This document shows positions 7,645-17,298 of a stretch of DNA of 64,000 nucleotides, piece by piece. The notes beneath the pieces were generated by a model that was not told the origin of the DNA, did not search any database, and was given only the letters and a program-made list of their open reading frames with translations. A program made the translations under genes and the position numbers. Where the stretch lies: NCBI RefSeq assembly GCF_021278025.1, contig NZ_JAIBHJ010000001.1, forward strand, positions 1-64,000, in the 5' to 3' direction. Every line of letters begins with the position of its first letter. The first letter of the stretch is position 1. The stretch comes from Motilimonas sp. E26 (GTDB lineage: Bacteria > Pseudomonadota > Gammaproteobacteria > Enterobacterales > CBDFNC01).

Positions 7645-9231
7645 ATGAAATCAGCTGACCAGCCCATTAATGAAATTGAACGTGTTACCGCCTTGTATGA
7701 ATATGACATTTTGGACACAGAGGCTGAGCGAGTGTTTGATGATTTAACTGAGTTAGCTTCGGAGATTTGCGAAACCCCGATTTCATTAATAAGTTTAGTG
7801 GATCCCAAACGGCAATGGTTCAAGTCTAAAGTTGGCTTAACTGCAAATGAAACTAGCCGAGACATTGCTTTTTGCGCCCATGCTATTTTACAAGACGATG
7901 TATTTGAAGTATCAAACTCGTTACAAGACGAACGCTTTTTTGATAACCCGCTAGTCACAGGCGGACCTGAGATCCGCTTTTATGCAGGTATGCCTCTGAA
8001 AACACCAAGCGGACATAATATTGGCACCTTATGTGTGATCAGTGATCAACCAAAAACATTATCCCACCACCAGAAAAAAGCGCTAACAATATTAGCTCGT
8101 GAGGTAATTTCACAACTTGAGTTACGTATTCAAAATAAAAAGCTCGCACTTGCGAATAATTTCAAAACACAATTTTTATCAAATATTTCACATGAAATAC
8201 GAACGCCGCTCAATGCTATTATTGGATTGTCTGATTTATTGTTAAAAAGTGACTCAGTGAAAAATCTAAATAGTGAGCTGCTCGGTTACATCGATCAAAT
8301 TTCCTTAAGTGGCGAGCAGTTACTTGGTATTGTTAACTCCGTGTTAGATATCGGCAAGATTGAAGCCGGTAAGATGGAGCTTGAGTGCGCAGCAACCAAT
8401 ATCTCAGAAGCGATACATAGCACCATCGCTTCACTAAAACCTTTTGCCCATAGAAAAGGCGTAACCATTTATCTTGATGAGTCATCTCATTGCCCTACTC
8501 TAGCCAGTCTTGACCGGACTAAGTTTTCTCAGGTATTAAGTAACATAGTTAATAATGCGATTAAATTTACACCTGTGCGTAAACAGGTACATATAAGATA
8601 TTTTTATAAAAATAACACCTTACACCTGAGTGTTATTGATCAAGGTATTGGTATTTCAAGCGAACAGCAGAGCCTTTTATTCAATCGATACATGCAAGTT
8701 GGCCATGCAGCTCAAGAAGGAACAGGTCTTGGGCTTTATATTTGCAAGAGTTTAATCGATCTTATGGGAGGGCATATTTATCTTCATAGTGAAATTGGCC
8801 ACGGCACACAAGTCGATATTACTATCCCTATTGTGCCCCTCAAGGATGAGCATTTTGAACCGCTGAATGACCATCAACTCACTAGCCGCACTGTTGAGCA
8901 TATTTTGGTAGTTGAAGACAATAAAGTAAATCAAATGGTCTTAGTTGCTATTCTGGATAAATTACAGATCCGTAGCACGGTTGTTGACACTGGTGAGGCG
9001 GCTATTTTAGCGGCCAAACACACGAATTTCGATGTTATTTTAATGGATATAAACTTACCTGGCATTGATGGAATTCAAGCAACCATTGAACTTAAAGCCC
9101 TAAATTTCAAAGGAAAAATAATTGCTTTGACGGCTGATGTTTTCCGAAGTCATGATGATAAAGCCTTATTCAATGACTTTTTAACAAAGCCAATTCAAAT
9201 TGATCATTTGCACAAAGCGCTAATGAGCTAG
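7645..9231 (+). CDS. Hybrid sensor histidine kinase (GAF-HisKA-HATPase-REC)
   Basis: The 528-residue cytoplasmic protein has a GAF domain (about 10-155, FCAHAILQDD and FYAGMPL motifs typical of GAF kinases). Then come the HisKA phosphoacceptor NISHEIRTPLNAI (H183), an HATPase domain (NNAIKF N-box, GIGIS, GTGLGLYICKSL), and a C-terminal receiver with D468 in LMDINLPG and the conserved TKP lysine. There is no membrane segment, so the stimulus is probably internal. I start at ATG 7645, preceded by CGGAGC; an upstream TTG frame at 7615 lacks a ribosome binding site. No partner HPt or regulator gene is adjacent. Confidence 0.9.
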   Translation: MKSADQPINEIERVTALYEYDILDTEAERVFDDLTELASEICETPISLISLVDPKRQWFKSKVGLTANETSRDIAFCAHAILQDDVFEVSNSLQDERFFDNPLVTGGPEIRFYAGMPLKTPSGHNIGTLCVISDQPKTLSHHQKKALTILAREVISQLELRIQNKKLALANNFKTQFLSNISHEIRTPLNAIIGLSDLLLKSDSVKNLNSELLGYIDQISLSGEQLLGIVNSVLDIGKIEAGKMELECAATNISEAIHSTIASLKPFAHRKGVTIYLDESSHCPTLASLDRTKFSQVLSNIVNNAIKFTPVRKQVHIRYFYKNNTLHLSVIDQGIGISSEQQSLLFNRYMQVGHAAQEGTGLGLYICKSLIDLMGGHIYLHSEIGHGTQVDITIPIVPLKDEHFEPLNDHQLTSRTVEHILVVEDNKVNQMVLVAILDKLQIRSTVVDTGEAAILAAKHTNFDVILMDINLPGIDGIQATIELKALNFKGKIIALTADVFRSHDDKALFNDFLTKPIQIDHLHKALMS

Positions 9232-9339
9232 TTAGCCCAGTTTAGTGCTAAGAGTTACATACATGGCAATCGGTAACCAAACGAACTCCTTTTTCACCTA
9301 TTCAAATGCACAGTGTTAGGCGGATTGATACCTTGTCAC

Positions 9340-11556
9340 CTAATGAGCTTTATTTGCCTCTGCTTGTGCTACTAGCGTCGTAAACTGTGCATTTTTATGT
9401 AATGAAGAAAACACAACATCGTGTTGCAAAAACTTGCCTTTACTATAACCGTTATCAACAGCTTTTCTAAGGGATCGTAAAGCCATATTGTGGTCGTTTG
9501 CGCTGTATAATCGTGCCCGATACACATTAAGATGAGAAAGTTTTACCCCGTTATTATTGAGATGCGCTACTTGCTCTAGGCCTTGTTGCCTTATTTGCGC
9601 TGCCTCAACCGGACGATTTTCTTGCTCTAAGCTATATGCAAGACTCCCGTAATAAAAAGCACTGCTTAGCAAAAGTTGATCATATGAATGGCTAGCTGTA
9701 TTCAACGCAGAACTAAGATTTTTTATTGCTAACTTATAATTACCTGCATACATAGCAGCTACACCATATATGGCTTGTATGGCAGGAGTTGCTTTTTGAT
9801 CGGAATGTTTTTGTAGATAGTCTTGTACTAATGTAAGTAAGTGTTGTTGTTGACCTTGGGTTAAGTACACGGCTTCATAAGCTGAAAATGTTTGCATAAT
9901 GGGCCTGCCATCGAGTTTTTTCAGTGCTGCCTTCGCCTCATTAAACAGACCAAGATTAGCTAAGTTTATACTCTGATAAACCCAAATTTGACGTTGATTT
10001 GGTGTTATTTCTAGTCTTTTTTTACCCCAGTGGTAAGCGATCTCACTCTGCCCAACTGCTGTTGCAGTAGCAATGGCTTGTTGTGAATAATAGTAAGGCA
10101 TGGGTTCGCTTAATAGTGAATTAATAATCTCGATATTTTTTTTCAACTGGCCATTTTGTAAACCTATGATTGCCTTTAAAAATATCAATTCATTGCTTTT
10201 TACTGTTTTTTGCTGTGCATTAAGTAACGCTTGTTTAGCCTGATTTATTTCATACTCTGCTAAATAAGTTTTTATTACCATTAAGTGAGCGGCTAAGTTT
10301 GTTTGATCGCTGCTTAATACTGTCTTTGCGCTGCGCCTGGCTTCTGCGTAGTCATGGGCATAAAACTGAATTTCACTCAGCCCTAATAATGAATCAGCCA
10401 GCTCTGGGGTCAGGCTTAAAGATCGATACAAGTGTTTTTTTGCTAACTTTAACCACATTGGATCATCGTCTTCACCAATGTATCTTTCGAGATAAAGAGC
10501 AGATAGAGCCGAGTACGCACGACTATGTTGGTCGTCAATAGTGATGGCTAGTAATAAAAGATCAATGGCTTTCGCGACTGCTTCTGGAGAGTGCCTTCGT
10601 GCTAAGCTTTGGGCTTTTTGGTATAAATCTTCGGCACTTTTGACGATGATCTCTTCATTGTTTAATTGTGTAAACATTTCTCTCAACAATGACAGCTGAA
10701 CTTGCTCCAGCTGCTCTCGTGATACGTCGCTCCCACCGGACCATATTTGAATCCCATCTCTACCTCTAATTAATGATATTTCTATGTGGTATTTACCTGA
10801 ATAAAGGCCATCAACCTGGCCCTCTATCAGGTAATCTGCTGCAAGCTTTTCAGCTATTTCGGTTGCCGACAGATCTTTTTTCGCAAGTGCTGCTGTTGAG
10901 GTGTGCGACACGATACGTAGGTTTGTAGAGCGGGTTAACAAGTAACTTAAATTCCAGGCGCTAGCCTCAGCTAAACCGCGCTGTCCTTGGAGTGCAATAT
11001 TATTAGTAAAAGGTAATATTGCTATTGTATGGGGCTTCGAAACAGTACTGCTATGATAGAAAAAATTAATAATAAACAAACATATAGCAGATAGCGAAAC
11101 GACAACCAGTAAACTTTTCCAGTCATTTAATAATGTGCATTTAATGTGGTCGCTTTTTTCGTTAGGCTCTGTCTCAGTAGCCTCACATTTTACTAAAGGA
11201 GTATCGCAAGGACTTGTTTCATTAACATGCTGTGCTACTTTTTCCACATATTGGTTAACCTTGGCAATAAATTTGTAGCCTTTTTTCGGCACTGTACTAA
11301 TGTAGCGAGGATCACTGGCCTTATCAGATAAGGCTTTTCTTAGCTGAGCAATGGTTTGATAGATAGAAGAGTCTGTAACAATTCGATTTTGCCAAACTTG
11401 TTCAAGTAATTCGTCAGTGCTGATAACCTGTCCGGGTCGCTGGCAGAAATAGAGTAACAATGCCATCACTTTAGGTTCAATTGTTTTTTGCTGTTGTTGA
11501 TTGATAATTTTATTTTCGCTGGCAACAACTACCCAGTCGCCTACCTTGTATTGCAT
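9340..11556 (-). CDS. CadC/ToxR-like membrane transcription regulator with TPR-like C-terminus
   Basis: Residues 1-100 form an OmpR-type winged helix (ALLLYFCQRPGQVISTDELLEQVW, then LRKALSD and YISTVPKKGYKF), as in CadC and ToxR. A single membrane helix lies near residue 150-170 (LLVVVSLSAICLFIINFF), putting the C-terminus in the periplasm. Then follows a TolB-N-like domain (HTIAILPFTNN, DYLIEGQVDG) and a long array of TPR-like helices to residue 738. The ATG at 11556 has AAAGG seven bases upstream; the ATG two codons earlier touches that site. Such proteins sense an outside signal and act on nearby or distant promoters. The target is unknown; the operon starting at 11984 is divergent and is a candidate. 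Confidence 0.88.
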   Translation of the reverse strand: MQYKVGDWVVVASENKIINQQQQKTIEPKVMALLLYFCQRPGQVISTDELLEQVWQNRIVTDSSIYQTIAQLRKALSDKASDPRYISTVPKKGYKFIAKVNQYVEKVAQHVNETSPCDTPLVKCEATETEPNEKSDHIKCTLLNDWKSLLVVVSLSAICLFIINFFYHSSTVSKPHTIAILPFTNNIALQGQRGLAEASAWNLSYLLTRSTNLRIVSHTSTAALAKKDLSATEIAEKLAADYLIEGQVDGLYSGKYHIEISLIRGRDGIQIWSGGSDVSREQLEQVQLSLLREMFTQLNNEEIIVKSAEDLYQKAQSLARRHSPEAVAKAIDLLLLAITIDDQHSRAYSALSALYLERYIGEDDDPMWLKLAKKHLYRSLSLTPELADSLLGLSEIQFYAHDYAEARRSAKTVLSSDQTNLAAHLMVIKTYLAEYEINQAKQALLNAQQKTVKSNELIFLKAIIGLQNGQLKKNIEIINSLLSEPMPYYYSQQAIATATAVGQSEIAYHWGKKRLEITPNQRQIWVYQSINLANLGLFNEAKAALKKLDGRPIMQTFSAYEAVYLTQGQQQHLLTLVQDYLQKHSDQKATPAIQAIYGVAAMYAGNYKLAIKNLSSALNTASHSYDQLLLSSAFYYGSLAYSLEQENRPVEAAQIRQQGLEQVAHLNNNGVKLSHLNVYRARLYSANDHNMALRSLRKAVDNGYSKGKFLQHDVVFSSLHKNAQFTTLVAQAEANKAH

Positions 11557-11983
11557 AACCATCCTTTACACCGCTAACCAATTTCAGTTAGCTGCGTTAA
11601 CTACTGAGAAAATCCCTACTCACTTTTTCGCCTTGCTCCACTCCATGGCATTTGTACGTTAGTGTTGTGATATTTTAAAGTCAGACATTGTTAATTAGCT
11701 CCTCTCAACGGCGAGCTTTACTTTTTTTTTACAATTAAGTTCATTATGTCCTAGTTAGATAAAAAACACCTAATGGATTTCTCAGTTCCTTCTGATCATT
11801 ACCTTTAAGCTATTGTTTTTAATATTTATAAATCATTCAGATAACGCTTATGTTTCTGTTAAGATTTATAACATTTTACTCAATATTATGCCTCTCGTTT
11901 ACCACGTAAACATATCAATTTAACTTTTAACGGATTCAAAAGTTAACCGTAACCAAGGATGAGTAGACTTAAGGTATAAAAAT
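11557..11983. other. Divergent regulatory region between the CadC-like gene and the glycosyltransferase operon
   Basis: 427 bases that are AT-rich and have no credible gene; the tiny frames present (for example 19 codons near 11849) lack ribosome binding sites. It should carry promoters for both directions. The clearest structure is the inverted repeat at 11920-11946. Confidence 0.55.
11920..11946. promoter_or_regulatory. Inverted repeat upstream of the glycosyltransferase operon
   Basis: TTAACTTTT (11920-11928), a 9-bp spacer, and AAAAGTTAA (11938-11946). It lies 37 bases before the first gene of the cassette. Length and spacing suit a dimeric regulator, so it is a candidate operator, possibly for the divergent CadC-like protein. 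Confidence 0.45.
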
Positions 11984-12898
11984 ATGTCGGCTCAAAATGT
12001 TCACCAACGAAAACAGCTCAGTGTCATTATTCCTACTTACAACCGAGCAGAGCTGTTAAGGCACACACTTATTTCTTTGCAGTACCAATCGCTTTCGACT
12101 GAATTTTTCGAAGTTATTGTGGTTGACGATGGTTCAGTGGATCACAGTGAAGCAGTATGTCATGATTTTTCATCGGTTCTAGATATTAAATATTTTCATC
12201 AACAAGATAAAGGGTTCCGTGCTGGTAAAGCACGCAACATTGGCGCTGCTATTGCCGAGGGCGATTACTTAGTTTTTATCGATACTAGTGTTGTCCTTGC
12301 CAGCCATGCGCTTGCTCATCATTTAGCAACCCATCAGTCATCCCCTACTCCTATCAATATTATTGGTTATGTTTATGCCTTTGGCTTACGTGGTAATGAC
12401 GTAGAGCCAGTGATCCCTATGATGAGTAGTGATAATGCCGATGCAAGCTTGGCCTATCTTAAAGATATTTCAGCCCTTGATCAAAGAGAGCCGCAATACC
12501 AATTAATGGGCTCTGATTTAAGCCGCTGGCCGGCCGCTTTTGATATTTTTTGGACCTGCCATGTCTCTGTTGAGCGCAAATTATTTATTCAAGTGGGTGG
12601 CTTTGATGAAAGTTTTACCTCATGGGGCGGGGAAGATGTCGACCTTGGCATTCGTTTATTTAAAGCCGGCAGTCAGTTTTATTTAGATCGTGATATTTGT
12701 TCGTTTCATTGGCCTCACCCAGAAGAAGGTGAAGATAACAAAAATGAGCAAGGTGTTCATATTGCACAAGATTTACATAAAAAATACCAACTATGGGAAA
12801 CCAGCTTTTACGGCGATCTCTATGGTGAGCCCAATATGTCATTAAATGAAGTGATTGCGCGTTTTGGTGGCCGCTCACAACTGGAGTTGGTAGGTTAA
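11984..12898 (+). CDS. Family 2 glycosyltransferase (GT-A) with galactosyltransferase-like C-terminal part
   Basis: The protein (304 aa) begins with the GT2 nucleotide-sugar site LSVIIPTYNRAELL and VVDDGSVDHS. It has FRAGKARNIGAAIAEGDYLVFIDTSV, where the usual DxD is replaced by FIDTS. The second part has FDESFTSWGGEDVDLGIRLF, the W-G-x-E-D motif of the Glyco_transf_7C domain found in chondroitin polymerases and galactosyltransferases. No membrane segment is present. The gene is first in a four-gene run with gaps or overlaps of at most three bases. The sugar and acceptor cannot be told from the sequence. Confidence 0.88.
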   Translation: MSAQNVHQRKQLSVIIPTYNRAELLRHTLISLQYQSLSTEFFEVIVVDDGSVDHSEAVCHDFSSVLDIKYFHQQDKGFRAGKARNIGAAIAEGDYLVFIDTSVVLASHALAHHLATHQSSPTPINIIGYVYAFGLRGNDVEPVIPMMSSDNADASLAYLKDISALDQREPQYQLMGSDLSRWPAAFDIFWTCHVSVERKLFIQVGGFDESFTSWGGEDVDLGIRLFKAGSQFYLDRDICSFHWPHPEEGEDNKNEQGVHIAQDLHKKYQLWETSFYGDLYGEPNMSLNEVIARFGGRSQLELVG

Positions 12899-12899
12899 T

Positions 12900-13577
12900 A
12901 TGGCTAATTATCAGTACCACTTTGTTTCTCGTCCCGATCAGATGAGTGAGAACATTGATTTACTCTTGAATAAATTTCGTCAAGCTAAGATAAAACTCGG
13001 GCAGCTCGGTTATATTTCTGGTATCCCGCGTATTGCCTTTAGCCAAATCACCGATGAAGGGTTGCCTGACAACCCAATAAATTTAGCTGACTTTTATGAG
13101 GCAATCGAGATAGGTAATCATTGTTATCTTGAGTCTAGCTGCACTCCGGCCTTTCACAGCCAAGCGGTTAAGCTTACGGTTGTAAAGTGTAACCAAGGCG
13201 CCAGTGGCACAATAAAAATTGGTAATAATGTGCAGCTGCAAGGCACGGCAATTGTTGCTTATGACAATGTCACAATTGGCAATAACGTCGTGTTTGGTCC
13301 AATGGTCACAGTGATGGATTGCAGTGGCCATACCCTCACAGGCCGCGGTCAAGCCGGTGAGGTAGCTAAGCTTAGTCCAAAAGCAGTAAACATAGGTGAT
13401 AACGTTTGGATTGGTGCTAACGTGATGATTTTAAAGGGCGTTACCATAGGTGCGAATGCAATCATCGGTGCTGGTAGCGTGGTCTATCAATCTATTCCTG
13501 AGAACGCGATTGCGTTAGGTAACCCTGCCAACATTGTTAAACATATCAGTCCTGATTACATTAAGGCCGCATCGTGA
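12900..13577 (+). CDS. Left-handed beta-helix acyltransferase (hexapeptide repeat)
   Basis: A 225-residue protein whose second half is a run of hexapeptide turns (IKIGNNVQLQGTAIV, VTIGNNVVFGPMVTV, VNIGDNVWIGANVMILKGVTIGANAIIGAGSVV) and closes with AIALGNPANIVKHI, as in maltose/galactoside and NodL-type O-acetyltransferases. Its ATG lies one base after the previous stop codon. It probably acylates the product of the glycosyltransferase. Donor and acceptor are inferred only from the family. Confidence 0.87.
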   Translation: MANYQYHFVSRPDQMSENIDLLLNKFRQAKIKLGQLGYISGIPRIAFSQITDEGLPDNPINLADFYEAIEIGNHCYLESSCTPAFHSQAVKLTVVKCNQGASGTIKIGNNVQLQGTAIVAYDNVTIGNNVVFGPMVTVMDCSGHTLTGRGQAGEVAKLSPKAVNIGDNVWIGANVMILKGVTIGANAIIGAGSVVYQSIPENAIALGNPANIVKHISPDYIKAAS

Positions 13578-15331
13578 TGGAATTTATCAATCAAATAGGC
13601 TGGTTTATTAGGCTACACAAATGGCGTTATTTATTGATTTTTATGGCGATAGTGGCTGCGTCAGTATGCAGCTTAATCCCGCCGTTATTAATTGCCAGTC
13701 TTGTTGATCAACTGGCTAAAGCGCAAAGCTTTGACCTGCTAAACCTTTGGCCAACAGTATTGCAGCTAGTCGCCTTAGCCATTAGTACTTATCTGTTGCG
13801 TTTTTTCTGGCGCTATTATTTGTTTGGCAGTGCGCTAGAGTTAGAGCGCAACTTAATGGTGCAGCTTTACAGCCATTGTTGTCGTATGCCTGGCCCATTT
13901 TTCCAGCGTCATTCAAGTGCAAAATTACTTAATCACCTTAACTCAGATGTTAACGCGGTAAGTCAAGGGGTTGGCAATGGGGTTATATTCTTTGTTGATG
14001 CCTTTGTTATGTCAAGCCTAGTATTAGTTGTGCTGGCAACACAAATAAGCTGGCTGCTGACCTTAGTGGTATTGCTACCCTTGCCTATCCTTGCGCTCTC
14101 GATCAAACGCTACGGCCAACAAATGCAATCACGGATCCAACAATCACAGCATCAACTCAGTCTGTTCTATCAACAAGTACAGCAAACCGTTAATGGCATT
14201 AGTGTTATCAAAGGCCATGCTTGCCAAGGTGTTTCACAGCAGCAATTTGATCATCAGTTAGCGCAGTTAACCCAAGCTAATATTGAACAAGCCCGCGTTG
14301 AAGCTAAATACGAGCCGACAACGGCCATGGTCGCTGCGGGAAGTTTCTTTCTTACCCTAAGTGTCGGCAGCCTTTTAGTGGCGCAGCAGCAGATTACCTT
14401 GGGTGAGCTACTTGCCTTCAATCTTTATTTGGGCTATTTAATATGGCCAATGAATGCCTTTGGCTTTTTGTTTAGTACCTTAACCATGGCCAGTGTATCA
14501 ATGAAGCGTATCGAGCAAGTGCTTAACGACGATCAGTTAGGTTATGCACACCAAGCGCCAACGGTGCCCACTAAACAGACAACCTTGATAAAATTAGATG
14601 TTGATTACTTTTCTCATCATAATCATCAAGTTGCCAATGAAGATTCTTTTGATGAACCCGACCAAGCTGCGCTTTTATTTAAAGACGTGCACTTTTCGGC
14701 GCAGCGTGGCCAAATTCAAGCAATTGTTGGCCCTGTTGCGTGCGGCAAGTCCAGTTTGCTACGCTTGCTGTTAGGCTCAAGCACGATTGAATCCGTGCAG
14801 CGTTCATTGCACCCAGATACCAATATTGCTTACGTGCCACAAGATTGCGCCTTGTTTACAGGAACTATTCGGGAAAACATTGCTCTTGGTGACCCCGATG
14901 CCAGCCTTAAACGAATCAAGTTTGCTGCTAATTTAGCTTGCCTAAGTAAAGATATCGACACTTTTCCGTTGGGTTATGATACGCAAGTAGGCGAGAATGG
15001 CAGTCAATTATCAGGGGGACAAAAGCAACGGCTCGCCATTGCTAGAGCATTACTGACTCAAGCAGACATTTTACTGTTAGACGACAGCTTATCAGCCCTC
15101 GATAACGCCACCTGTAGCCAACTTCTGTTCAATCTTAAATGCTGGATGGCGGGCACCAAGACTGTCATTTTAGCATCTAGCCGGTTTGACTTACTCAGTC
15201 AGGCTGACAGGGTGTTATTATTGCGCCCAGAGCACCAACCCTTATATCTACCCCATTCAGAATTACTCACTCGAGATAGCTGGTATCAGCAACAATATCA
15301 ACATGGTCGTTCGACTGAAGGGAGTCATTAA
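13577..15331 (+). CDS. ABC half-transporter (membrane + ATPase), MdlA/LmrC-like subunit
   Basis: The N-terminal 310 residues are a six-helix exporter domain and the C-terminal part an ATPase domain. Walker A is GPVACGKSS (385-393), with Ala in place of the usual middle Gly. The signature LSGGQKQR is intact. Walker B ends LLLDDSLSALD, so the catalytic glutamate is Asp, as in the degenerate half of heterodimers such as LmrCD and MdlAB. It overlaps the acyltransferase stop (TGATG). A GTG three bases earlier is an alternative start with closer AAGG. It pairs with the next gene. There is no C39 peptidase domain, so it is not a bacteriocin-processing exporter of that type. Confidence 0.9.
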   Translation: MEFINQIGWFIRLHKWRYLLIFMAIVAASVCSLIPPLLIASLVDQLAKAQSFDLLNLWPTVLQLVALAISTYLLRFFWRYYLFGSALELERNLMVQLYSHCCRMPGPFFQRHSSAKLLNHLNSDVNAVSQGVGNGVIFFVDAFVMSSLVLVVLATQISWLLTLVVLLPLPILALSIKRYGQQMQSRIQQSQHQLSLFYQQVQQTVNGISVIKGHACQGVSQQQFDHQLAQLTQANIEQARVEAKYEPTTAMVAAGSFFLTLSVGSLLVAQQQITLGELLAFNLYLGYLIWPMNAFGFLFSTLTMASVSMKRIEQVLNDDQLGYAHQAPTVPTKQTTLIKLDVDYFSHHNHQVANEDSFDEPDQAALLFKDVHFSAQRGQIQAIVGPVACGKSSLLRLLLGSSTIESVQRSLHPDTNIAYVPQDCALFTGTIRENIALGDPDASLKRIKFAANLACLSKDIDTFPLGYDTQVGENGSQLSGGQKQRLAIARALLTQADILLLDDSLSALDNATCSQLLFNLKCWMAGTKTVILASSRFDLLSQADRVLLLRPEHQPLYLPHSELLTRDSWYQQQYQHGRSTEGSH

Positions 15332-15334
15332 TCC

Positions 15335-17077
15335 ATGAACGCATCGATTATTCTGCGCTTATTAAAATATGGTTTAAATCACAAAGCGACCTTATTTCGT
15401 GCTTCTTTATTGTTACTGCTAGCGACGGGCTTAGACATGCTGGCGCCTTGGCTAACCATGATTTATATTGACCAATTTGTCGCCGTTGATGATTACGAAA
15501 TGAGCGCACTAGTCGGCATCGCGGTTATCTATATTGGCGTGATTATTAGCGCCAATGTGCTGTCTTATTTTCAATCCCTAAGTTATTTTGATTTATCGGC
15601 AAGTGTTATTAGTGAGCTGCGCCAAGCCAGTTTTCAGCACTGCTTAAAGTTACCCATGGCTTATTTTCATCAGCACAGTCATGGCGAAACCATTAATCGA
15701 ATGACGCAAGATGTTGAAGCCGTGCGTCACCTATTCAAAAACATTATCGGGCGTACCATAAGAGATATTGTGACCATCAGTGCCGTTATTATTTCTATGC
15801 TGCTACTAAATATGCAACTGGCCTTAGTGTGTATTGCTTTTATTCCCGTGTTTATCGCCGTATTTGTTGCCTATCGCCACTTTTCATTACCATTACATCG
15901 AAAAATTAAACAGCAGTCAGCGAAAATAAATGGTTTTTTAAATGAGAGCTTACAGCAGGTTCTACTGTTACAGGTATTCAACGCGCAGCCTCGTTTTATT
16001 AAGCGTTTGAATGATAAAGCCCAGACAAATATTACACTGAGCCAACGTAATGTCACATTAGAAGCTTTATTACTCCGGCCTATGTTAGAGCTACTGGCTA
16101 TTTTAATGATGGCTGCGCTTATTTTAAGTTTAGGGGCAATGCCAACTAACCTACTGGCTTTTGGCTTACTCTTCGCCTTTTTTGCTTATTTGGCTCGTTT
16201 CTTTGAGCCCATTATTAATTTAATGCAAAGCCAAGGTGAGCTACTGCAATCAGTTGCGGCCGCCGAGCGGGTATTTCAGTTACTTGACTATGAAATGGAA
16301 TCACCTGGCGGCTCAATACTCTTAAACCATTGCCCAACTATCCGCTTTCATCAGGTAAATTTTGCATATGAGCAAGGTGAATCGGTGTTATCCAATCTTG
16401 ATTTAACTATCGAACCAGGTGAATTTGTGGCCCTAGTAGGGCCAACAGGTAGCGGAAAAAGTACCATAGCACAGCTACTTAAAGGCTACTACCAAGTAAA
16501 CAGTGGCCAGATCCAGTTGGACCAATACATCATTACCCAGTACCAAACCAACAGTTTACGTAAAGCCATAACCTTAGTCGATCAAAAGCCTTTTATTATG
16601 CAAGGGAGTGTTAGGCAAAATTTGTTATTGGATCTGGTCAATACCGACGACTCTCAGATCCATCATGTTTTAGCACAAGTTGAATTAGCCGCCTGGTTAG
16701 CCAGTTTACCTCACGGCTTAGATACCGTTATTGACAATAATTCGCCCCTGCTCACCCTCGGACAAAAACAGCTACTGTGTTTTGCCCGCGCTCTGTTACA
16801 AAATAGCTCTGTTATTATTCTCGATGAAGCCAGCGCAAGTTTAGATCCAGCGTCTGAACAAGCCATTGGTCGTGTTATTCAGCAACTGCGCGGCAAAGTT
16901 AGCCTCCTGGTAATCGCCCATAAATTAAGTAACATAAAAATGGCTGATAAAATCGTCGTGTTACAACAAGGAGTATTACTTCAACAAGGCAAACATGCCG
17001 ATTTAGTACGCCAAGGCGGTGCATATCACCAGTTGTTAGCGTGTAATGATAGCCAACCGAACAACATTGTTGCTTAA
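15335..17077 (+). CDS. ABC half-transporter, MdlB/LmrD-like partner subunit
   Basis: A 580-residue half-transporter with six predicted helices and an ATPase domain. Walker A GPTGSGKST and Walker B VIILDEASASLD with the catalytic Glu are canonical. The signature is degenerate: LTLGQKQLL instead of LSGGQ. Together with the first subunit this gives one consensus and one weak ATP site, the hallmark of asymmetric heterodimeric exporters. It starts three bases after the previous stop with GAAGGGAG upstream. The cargo is unknown; the two enzymes before it suggest a glycosylated, acylated small molecule. Confidence 0.9.
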   Translation: MNASIILRLLKYGLNHKATLFRASLLLLLATGLDMLAPWLTMIYIDQFVAVDDYEMSALVGIAVIYIGVIISANVLSYFQSLSYFDLSASVISELRQASFQHCLKLPMAYFHQHSHGETINRMTQDVEAVRHLFKNIIGRTIRDIVTISAVIISMLLLNMQLALVCIAFIPVFIAVFVAYRHFSLPLHRKIKQQSAKINGFLNESLQQVLLLQVFNAQPRFIKRLNDKAQTNITLSQRNVTLEALLLRPMLELLAILMMAALILSLGAMPTNLLAFGLLFAFFAYLARFFEPIINLMQSQGELLQSVAAAERVFQLLDYEMESPGGSILLNHCPTIRFHQVNFAYEQGESVLSNLDLTIEPGEFVALVGPTGSGKSTIAQLLKGYYQVNSGQIQLDQYIITQYQTNSLRKAITLVDQKPFIMQGSVRQNLLLDLVNTDDSQIHHVLAQVELAAWLASLPHGLDTVIDNNSPLLTLGQKQLLCFARALLQNSSVIILDEASASLDPASEQAIGRVIQQLRGKVSLLVIAHKLSNIKMADKIVVLQQGVLLQQGKHADLVRQGGAYHQLLACNDSQPNNIVA

Positions 17078-17270
17078 CGCTTTTAACTTAAATTGTAAAT
17101 ATAACATAAGGTTAGATTTATTCTTTTGATTTGAGCACATTATCGAAGTGTGCTATAGGCGTTCTTAACAAATAGCATGATGGCATAAATAACAACTGTT
17201 TCTTGGTAATTCTTAGTAAATAACTCATGGCTCATCATGATTGTGCCGCTAGCCTATCACTGCTAGAATT

Positions 17271-17290
17271 ACCTGTATACTTATACAGGT
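17271..17290. promoter_or_regulatory. LexA (SOS) box of umuDC
   Basis: ACCTGTATACTTATACAGGT has CTGT-N8-ACAG and sits in a perfect palindrome with 13-bp arms (AATTACCTGTATA / TATACAGGTAATT). It ends eight bases before the umuD ATG and overlaps the likely ribosome binding site AGGT. Confidence 0.92.
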
Positions 17291-17298
17291 AATTTAGT

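Noticed and set aside
11849-11908. 19-codon hydrophobic frame before the glycosyltransferase, as a peptide precursor
   Set aside because: No ribosome binding site and no leader/core pattern; the exporter also lacks a peptidase domain.
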